In this document: positions 1 to 4,441 of the stretch, piece after piece
How the letters are laid out: the number at the start of each line of letters is the position of its first letter
Numbering within the stretch: the first letter of the stretch is position 1
NCBI GenBank assembly: GCA_028290765.1
Contig: JAQGJF010000862.1
Coordinates: 1 to 7,097 of the forward strand
DNA: 7,097 nt
Direction: 5' to 3'
Origin: Tardiphaga sp.
GTDB lineage: Bacteria > Pseudomonadota > Alphaproteobacteria > Rhizobiales > Xanthobacteraceae
The notes under the pieces: model-generated
What the model was told of the DNA's origin: nothing
The model's database searches: none
What the model saw: only the letters and a program-made list of their open reading frames with translations
Translations under genes and position numbers: made by a program

Positions 1-367
1 CTTGCGCGGGGTGCAACATGGCAACGGAGAATTGATCGACGTGTTCCGCGCGCTGCGGCATGCGCCGCGCGCGCAGGAAGCGCTGTATCCGCTCGCCGCC
101 CGGCTGCCGCCGGTCTCCGAGTTCTTCACCGATCCCGCCTTGCGCGAAGACCCGGCGTTGCTGGCGCGTCTCGCGGCACCGGCGAATCCGGACACCGGTA
201 TCCTGCACGAGGCCAATGAACCCGGCCGCCGCGGCGGCTTCTCGATCTACGTGCCGTAATTTTACACCCCCGACCGCGCCTGGCCGCTGGTGATGGCGCT
301 GCTTGGCGGCTGCGGCAAGGGCGGCGGTTTCCTGTGTAGCTGGCTGCGCTATGCGCGAAGCCGCGGC
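1..367 (+). pseudogene. Broken alpha/beta-hydrolase (phospholipase/carboxylesterase-like) copy, plus-strand arm
   Basis: This is the middle part of a hydrolase gene, entering from the left edge. Its frame (from base 2) aligns without gaps to residues 84-193 of the minus-strand copy at 357-935, with about 83% amino-acid identity up to a stop. The stop is TAA at 257-259, where the other copy has GAA (Val-Pro-Glu). Beyond it the same frame still reads hydrolase sequence (FYTPDRAWPLVMAL, then FLCSWLRYARSRG) to about 367. The oxyanion-hole motif HGGSGNG of the other copy is LGGCGKG here, so the His and the Ser-Gly-Asn signature are lost. The nucleophile elbow (GxSxG), Asp and His of the family are absent because the gene is cut at 357-367 and joined to the opposite strand. 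It cannot be functional as read. The phospholipase/carboxylesterase assignment rests on the HGG motif and overall resemblance only. Confidence 0.75.
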
Positions 368-686
368 CATTGCCGCTGCCGCCATGCAGCGCCATCACCA
401 GCGGCCAGGCGCGGTCGGGCGTGTAATATTCCGGCACGTAGAGCGAGAAGCCGCCGCGGCCGCCGGGCTCGTTGGCGTCGTGAAAGATGCCGGTGTCCGG
501 ATTTGCCGGTTCGGCGAGACGCGCCAGCAGGCCGGGATCTTCGCGCAGGGTCGGATCGAGGAAGAACTCGGACACCGGCGGAAACCGGGCATTGAGCGGA
601 TACAGCGCTTCCTGAGCGCGGGTCGCATGGCGCAACGCGCGGAACACGTCGATCAGCTCCCCGTCGCCACGTTGCACGGCGCGCAG
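2..686. repeat. Large imperfect inverted repeat (arms 2-331 and 357-686)
   Basis: The two hydrolase fragments form an inverted duplication. The arms are about 330 bases each, with no indels and about 85% nucleotide identity by hand comparison (roughly 48 differences). They are separated by 25 bases (332-356) found only in the plus copy. Plus position x pairs with position 688-x. The sequence gaagccgcggc at 357-367 is read as Arg-Ser-Arg-Gly by the plus copy and, on the other strand, as Gly-Arg-Gly-Phe by the minus copy. It is therefore an 11-base microhomology at the junction. Differences near the left edge are mostly third-position. Those near the junction include the stop codon and active-site changes. 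Confidence 0.85.
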
Positions 687-935
687 GCCCTCGAACGCGG
701 CGAGTGCCGCATCGCTCGCGGTCTGCAGCGCGACCTGCAGGTCGGCAGACTCCGCCGGCCAATCGGCCAGTCGCGGCCGGACCGCCCGCAGCGCCTGATC
801 CGGCGTGCCGGCGGCCTCCAGCACCGCATCGAAAGCCGGCGGATGGAAATGACGGGCGATGAAACCGAGCGCTTCGAGCGATTGCAGCAGCGGCGGCAGC
901 ACCGCCACGATGTCGTCCACGACCGTCTCGCTCAT
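126..935 (-). pseudogene. Truncated alpha/beta-hydrolase (phospholipase/carboxylesterase-like), with antisense read-through tail
   Basis: The open frame encodes 269 residues, but only residues 1-193 (357-935) are genuine hydrolase sequence. Residues 1 to about 160 are a mainly helical N-terminal region. The esterase domain begins near FSLYVPEYYTPDRAW (163-177), followed by a core strand and the oxyanion loop MALHGGSGNGRGF (181-193), as in LpqC/PHB-depolymerase-like esterases. At residue 193 the frame runs into the oppositely oriented second copy and is translated out of frame as an Arg- and Ala-rich tail to a stop at 126-128. The GxSxG nucleophile, acid and histidine are therefore missing and no esterase activity is expected. 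The ATG at 933-935 has only a weak GAGAG Shine-Dalgarno 4 bases upstream. A gene remnant ends 38 bases upstream on the same strand, so this was probably the downstream gene of an operon. The precise substrate cannot be told. Confidence 0.7.
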
Positions 936-973
936 CGCGCTCTCACACGTGGCTGCATTGGCTCCATCCCAGG

Positions 974-1033
974 TTATCGGGTGTAATTCTCGGGATCGTA
1001 GCCGCCGTCCGCCAAGCCGAACAGGAAAAGCTT
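974..1033 (-). pseudogene. Orphan 3' end of an unidentified gene
   Basis: On the minus strand a frame reads LFLFGLADGGYDPENYTR and then stops at TAA (974-976), 38 bases before the start of the truncated hydrolase. The residues look like a real protein C-terminus (balanced composition, GGYDPENY) and not like random GC-rich frame noise. There is no start codon: going upstream, the frame enters the last codons of the SDR gene, whose stop (1032-1034) overlaps it. This is best explained as the tail of a gene once cotranscribed with the hydrolase and cut off when the SDR/HxlR segment arrived. I do not recognise the protein. With so few residues, coincidence is possible. Confidence 0.4.
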
Positions 1034-2048
1034 AAGCCGCTTTGCCCGCGATCAGGCTGTTGGCGCAATCAATGACCGTTGTTGCGGCGGGGCGCGGCGT
1101 CCAGTCGAGCAGGCGCCGCGCTTTTTCCGACGTAAAGCGGCGCTTTTGCCCAAGACCCGGCGTCACAGCCGTGAGCGACCGATCGAACAGCGAAGCGAGC
1201 CGAAGCATGAAGTCCGGCAACGCGCGGGTCGGAACCCGTCTGGCCTGCTCGCCAAGGTTCGCGCGCAAGGTCTTCGAAATGTCCGCCATCCACATGAAGT
1301 CGCCGGCCGCGATGAAGCGCTGTCCGGCGGCTTGCGGCGACGTCATGGCGCGGATGTGGATATCGGCGACATCGCGGACATCGACGATGCTGAATCCCAG
1401 GCGCGGATTACCGGGAACCCGGCCGTCGAGGAGGCGTCCGATCACTTGCACCGAACCGAGGTTCTCCATCGTCAGGACCGGGCCGAGCACCGCGCTGGGA
1501 AGGATCGTGGTCAGCGTGGTCGAGCCAGCATCTTTGATGATGAAATCCCAGGCCGCCCGCTCCGCAAGCGCCTTCGACTGCCGGTAGGCTGTGAGCTTCG
1601 GCGCGTTCGGGTCGGTCCACATGGTCTCATCATTGATGGTGTCCGGTCCCTGCGGCGGTGAACTCGCGGCGGCCGTGGATGAGGTCATCACGACGCGCCC
1701 GACCCCGGCGGCGGTGGCGGCGCGCAGCACCCGCAGCGCGCCGTCGCGCGCGGGCGCAATCAGGACATTCGGATCGCTGGGGGCGTCCGCGCCAAGTGGC
1801 GAGGCGACATGGAGCACATAGTCGCAGCCGGATACGGCGGCATCCCAGCCCTCGTCGCTGTTCAGGTCGGCGACGAAGAATGTCAGGCGATCGCCGGGAT
1901 CGGTGATGGCGGCGACGGCCGCGCGAACCGCCGGCTCCCGTGCCAGGCTGCGCACAGTCGTCCGCACCGTATAGCCGCGTTTCAGAAGCTCGACGATGCA
2001 CCAGCCGCCGACAAAACCCGTTCCGCCCGTCACCAGAACCGTACCCAT
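1032..2048 (-). CDS. NAD(P)-dependent extended SDR, dihydroflavonol-4-reductase-like aldehyde/ketone reductase
   Basis: This is a 338-residue cytosolic oxidoreductase of the extended short-chain dehydrogenase/reductase family (NAD-dependent epimerase/dehydratase fold). The nucleotide-binding motif TGGTGFVG is at residues 7-14. Strand 2 ends in basic residues (R29, R33), which suggests NADPH. The catalytic Ser lies in MTSSTAA (121-127), and YRQSK (155-159) gives the Tyr-x3-Lys pair. A substrate-side PSAVLGP loop is at 184-190 and a conserved FSIVDVRDVA at 219-228. Length is normal for dihydroflavonol reductase, cinnamoyl-CoA reductase and bacterial aldehyde reductase relatives. In bacteria these usually reduce aldehydes or ketones; the substrate here is unknown. 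The ATG at 2046-2048 follows GAGGAG (2054-2059) with 5-base spacing, which fixes the start. It is divergent from an HxlR regulator, its likely controller. It ends directly on the remnant of another gene, so it probably came in by insertion or recombination. Confidence 0.88.
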   Translation of the reverse strand: MGTVLVTGGTGFVGGWCIVELLKRGYTVRTTVRSLAREPAVRAAVAAITDPGDRLTFFVADLNSDEGWDAAVSGCDYVLHVASPLGADAPSDPNVLIAPARDGALRVLRAATAAGVGRVVMTSSTAAASSPPQGPDTINDETMWTDPNAPKLTAYRQSKALAERAAWDFIIKDAGSTTLTTILPSAVLGPVLTMENLGSVQVIGRLLDGRVPGNPRLGFSIVDVRDVADIHIRAMTSPQAAGQRFIAAGDFMWMADISKTLRANLGEQARRVPTRALPDFMLRLASLFDRSLTAVTPGLGQKRRFTSEKARRLLDWTPRPAATTVIDCANSLIAGKAA

Positions 2049-2178
2049 ACCCGCTCCTCATCGATCGTCTGGCGCCCGCGCATCAAATCGCAGGCCCGAT
2101 GCGTTTTCCGTGATCCTCGCGGTATGGAAATGCGTGTTACATGGCTTACTTCAAGTAGGATGAAAACGGATACCTGGC
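2049..2178. promoter_or_regulatory. Divergent SDR/HxlR control region with candidate operator TACTTCAAGTA
   Basis: The 130 bases between the two divergent genes must hold both promoters. A perfect 11-base palindrome, TACTTCAAGTA, lies at 2147-2157, 21 bases before the HxlR start. A second TTAC stands at 2137-2140, nine bases before the TTAC at 2146-2149. On the minus strand the palindrome overlaps TTGAAG (2149-2154), which could act as a -35 for the SDR gene, although no good -10 follows. A 6-bp inverted repeat, CGCATC/GATGCG (2079-2084 and 2098-2103), lies nearer the SDR start. HxlR-type regulators are known to bind short A/T-ended palindromes in their own divergent promoter. The operator assignment is inference. 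Confidence 0.4.
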
Positions 2179-2598
2179 ATGGAAAACCATACTGTCGACC
2201 CGCCCATCGATGATTGCGCCTGCGCCGACTCCTGCGCACCAAGCAGCGTGGATGTGTCGAAATTCCAGAACGCGATAAACGCCATCGTCGGCAAATGGAA
2301 GATCGAGATTGTCTGTGCCCTGGTGGATGGTCCGCGCCGGTTCGGCGAGCTGCGGCGGTCGCTGCCCGCCATCACGCAACACATGCTGACGGCTCAATTA
2401 CGTGAACTCGCCCATAGTGGCTTGGTGGTGCGGACGGCCTATGCCGAGATCCCGCCCCGGGTGGAATATGAATTGACCGAAGCCGCCTATGCGCTGGAGC
2501 CGGTTTTCCAGGCATTGCTGGCGTGGTCCGAGCGATACGGCGCGGACCTTCCGCCGAAAAAGCAAAGATCGAAAGCCGCCAGCGCCCCGGTGGGGTAA
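2179..2598 (+). CDS. HxlR-family winged-helix transcriptional regulator
   Basis: This 139-residue DNA-binding protein of the HxlR (MarR-related, DUF24) family is expected to act as a dimer. The family core runs from about residue 28 to 123. It begins with NAIVGKWKIEIVCAL, then the family signature GPRRFGELRRSLPAITQHMLTAQLREL across 51-77, and the wing TAYAEIPPRVEYELTE. A C-terminal dimerisation helix (LEPVFQALLAWSERYG) follows. The N-terminus has a cysteine cluster (C13, C15, C19) plus C46 in the first core helix. Several relatives (YodB, HypR, QorR) sense quinones, disulfide stress or electrophiles through an N-terminal cysteine. The ATG at 2179 is weakly served by CGGA about 8 bases upstream; an ATG at 2160 is out of frame. 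Divergence from the SDR gene suggests it controls that gene and itself. Repressor versus activator cannot be told. Confidence 0.9.
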   Translation: MENHTVDPPIDDCACADSCAPSSVDVSKFQNAINAIVGKWKIEIVCALVDGPRRFGELRRSLPAITQHMLTAQLRELAHSGLVVRTAYAEIPPRVEYELTEAAYALEPVFQALLAWSERYGADLPPKKQRSKAASAPVG

Positions 2599-2638
2599 CA
2601 GCGCCTCGCGGGTGCCGCGTTGTCGCTCGCCCCGATTT

Positions 2639-2656
2639 GATCCCTTAACCGGGATC
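2639..2656. terminator. Hairpin after the HxlR gene (GATCCC/GGGATC), possible terminator
   Basis: A perfect 6-bp inverted repeat, GATCCC-ttaacc-GGGATC, starts 40 bases after the HxlR stop. It has a compact loop but no T-run after it, so it is a weak candidate for intrinsic termination. It could equally be part of the control region of the downstream acyl-CoA synthetase. Confidence 0.25.
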
Positions 2657-2659
2657 CAG

Positions 2660-2673
2660 GTTACGGATGTAAC
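2660..2673. promoter_or_regulatory. Palindrome GTTAC-N4-GTAAC upstream of the acyl-CoA synthetase gene
   Basis: GTTACggatGTAAC is a perfect 5-bp dyad with a 4-base centre, 84 bases upstream of the synthetase ATG and four bases after the GATCCC/GGGATC hairpin. Its shape is that of a dimeric-regulator operator. A half-site GTAAC recurs near 2700 (in aaccgtaacgtc), and GTTAC also occurs at 2136-2140 in the SDR/HxlR region. Whether the neighbouring HxlR protein or a fatty-acid regulator binds it is not visible. No convincing -35/-10 pair was found. Confidence 0.3.
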
Positions 2674-2757
2674 ACACCGCCGCCACAGGCAATCAAACCG
2701 TAACGTCAGATCGTCATATCCGATCCCGGCTGGATGTTGTCGGCAAGGAGCGGTCGG

Positions 2758-4386
2758 ATGATCCGAGGCACAGAAATTTCAATTTCTCACCATTTCGGCG
2801 ATCAATCGGAGCCGGTGCGCGAAGGCACCGTCGGCGACGCGCTGCGGCGCGCGGTCACCGATTGGGGGCCCCGGATCGCTTTGGTCGAAGGCGCCGCGAC
2901 GGAGGCCGAGCGCAGGCGCTGGACCTTTGCCGAATTGTTGCAGGATGCCGAGCATGTGGCTCGCCTGTTGCTGACCCACTTCTATCCCGGGGAGCACGTC
3001 GCGGTATGGGCGCCAAATTCCCCGGAATGGATTGTGCTGGAATTCGGCGCCCCCTTGGCCGGCCTGACGCTGGTGACCGTCAATCCCGCCTATCAGGCCA
3101 AGGAACTGACCTATGTTCTGAAGCAGTCGGAGGCCGCGGGGCTTTTTATCACTCGCCACTATCGCGGCCGCGATTTCATGGCGATCGTCGACGGCATCCG
3201 CCCCTCGCTGCCCTCGCTGCGTCATGTCGCCGAACTCGGCGACTGGCCAGCGGCGACGATGGCGCCGGCCGCGCGAAGCGATCTGCCGGCGGTCGCGCCG
3301 GGCGATATCGCGCAGATCCAATACACTTCCGGAACCACCGGCTTTCCAAAAGGCGCGCTGTTGACCCATCGCGGCTTGGCCAACAATGCGCGGTTCTTCG
3401 CCGGGTGCATCGGGGCGACGCCGAATGACGTCTGGGTCAATCCGATGCCGCTGTTTCACACCGCTGGTTGCGGGCTGGTGACGCTAGGTGCGCTGCAGAC
3501 CGGAGGCGCCCATGTCATTGCGCCGGGCTTCGACGCCACGCTGATCCTGAACCTGATCGAACAGGAGCGGGGCACCGGCATGCTGGGCGTGCCGACCATG
3601 CTCGTCGCCATGCTGAACGAGCTGGACGCGATGAGCTACGATCTGTCATCGGTGCGGCTGGTGGCCACGGGTGGCGCGCCGGTTTCATCCGACCTGGTCC
3701 GCCGTGTTCGAAAGAAAATAGGAGCACCGGTCGTCATCGGCTACGGCCAGACCGAGGCTTCGCCCTATGTGACGCATACCGCTCCCGACGATCCGCTGGA
3801 AGACGGGGTGCTGACGGTCGGCCGTCCGCTGCCCCATTGCGAAGTCAAGATCGTCAATCCCGAAACCGGGATCACGGTCCCGACAGGTCGACCCGGCGAG
3901 ATCTGCGCACGCGGCTATTCGGTGATGAAAGGCTATTTCAACAATCCCGGCGCGACGGCCAACGCGATCGATCGCCAGGGCTGGCTGCATACCGGTGACC
4001 TCGGCAGCATGGATTCCCAAGGCTATTGCCGCATTCTCGGCCGGCTCAAGGACATGATCATCCGTGGCGGCGAAAACATCTATCCCCGCGAAATCGAGGA
4101 ACTTCTGTGCCGTTATCCCGGCGTCATCGATGTCGCGGTCGTCGGCGTGCCGGATGAGGTCTGGGGAGAAATTCCCGCAGCCGTCATCCGTTGCGCCGGC
4201 GAGAATCGGCCAAGCGAGGACGACCTGTTCGATTTCTGCCGGCAGCATCTGGCGCCCTACAAAACCCCGCGGCTCTGGCGCTTCGTCGACCAGTTTCCGC
4301 AAACCGCGTCCGGCAAGGTGCAAAAATTCGTATTGCGCGACCAGTTCCGGCCGGAGCGTCGGGATCCCTCTTTGCTGCCAGGCTAG
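2758..4386 (+). CDS. Medium/long-chain acyl-CoA synthetase, ACSF2-like (AMP-binding, ANL superfamily)
   Basis: This 542-residue enzyme activates a fatty acid with ATP to acyl-AMP, then transfers it to CoA, feeding beta-oxidation or lipid synthesis in the cytosol. All ANL motifs are intact: phosphate-binding loop [11 protein letters not shown] (189-199), substrate-side PLFHTAG (231-237), GGAPVSS (305-311), adenine-binding GYGQTEAS (328-335), the ATP-binding Asp in GWLHTGDLG (408-416), and the hinge with [20 protein letters not shown] (428-447). TASGKVQK (517-524) contains the catalytic Lys520. The IYPREIE segment, [10 protein letters not shown] and overall length match the ACSF2/FadD-like branch better than acetyl-CoA synthetase. 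Start choice: ATG at 2758 has AAGGAG (2745-2750) seven bases upstream; an in-frame TTG at 2734 precedes that site and was rejected. It appears monocistronic, transcribed toward the RTX gene, with its stop codon inside the 20-base repeat at 4381-4440. Chain-length preference cannot be read from sequence. Confidence 0.92.
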   Translation: MIRGTEISISHHFGDQSEPVREGTVGDALRRAVTDWGPRIALVEGAATEAERRRWTFAELLQDAEHVARLLLTHFYPGEHVAVWAPNSPEWIVLEFGAPLAGLTLVTVNPAYQAKELTYVLKQSEAAGLFITRHYRGRDFMAIVDGIRPSLPSLRHVAELGDWPAATMAPAARSDLPAVAPGDIAQIQYTSGTTGFPKGALLTHRGLANNARFFAGCIGATPNDVWVNPMPLFHTAGCGLVTLGALQTGGAHVIAPGFDATLILNLIEQERGTGMLGVPTMLVAMLNELDAMSYDLSSVRLVATGGAPVSSDLVRRVRKKIGAPVVIGYGQTEASPYVTHTAPDDPLEDGVLTVGRPLPHCEVKIVNPETGITVPTGRPGEICARGYSVMKGYFNNPGATANAIDRQGWLHTGDLGSMDSQGYCRILGRLKDMIIRGGENIYPREIEELLCRYPGVIDVAVVGVPDEVWGEIPAAVIRCAGENRPSEDDLFDFCRQHLAPYKTPRLWRFVDQFPQTASGKVQKFVLRDQFRPERRDPSLLPG

Positions 4387-4440
4387 CTCTCCCGGCCGCG
4401 GGCCACCTCTCCTAGCCATGGGCTAGCTCTCCTAGCCATT
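4381..4440. repeat. Three-unit 20-base tandem repeat, last unit self-complementary, between convergent genes; possible bidirectional terminator
   Basis: Three consecutive 20-base units occupy 4381-4400, 4401-4420 and 4421-4440. Units 2 and 3 match at 17 of 20 bases, and units 1 and 3 at 15 of 20 with the first 12 identical. Unit 3 contains GGCTAG-ctctc-CTAGCC, a 6-bp hairpin. The GGCTAG of unit 1 (4381-4386) can also pair with CTAGCC of unit 2 (4412-4417), enclosing an inner GGCC/GGCC pair. The array begins inside the synthetase stop codon and ends two bases before the RTX stop on the other strand. It therefore fills the whole gap between two convergent genes and could terminate transcription both ways, though no T-run is present. 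Confidence 0.7.
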
Positions 4441-4441
4441 G

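Noticed and set aside
1..935. Insertion sequence with terminal inverted repeats
   Set aside because: The inverted arms are internal pieces of a hydrolase gene. There is no transposase between them (only 25 bases), and no target-site duplication is seen.
303..986. Plus-strand open frame of 227 codons over the hydrolase fragments
   Set aside because: It is antisense to the minus-strand hydrolase, Arg-rich, and crosses the inverted-repeat junction. The opposite strand has clear homology to a real protein family.
2734..2757. Upstream TTG start for the acyl-CoA synthetase
   Set aside because: The AAGGAG at 2745-2750 lies after this codon and is ideally spaced for the ATG at 2758.
3685..4419. Minus-strand open frame of 244 codons opposite the acyl-CoA synthetase
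   Set aside because: The plus strand has every ANL motif in frame, so the minus frame is a shadow of GC-rich coding.
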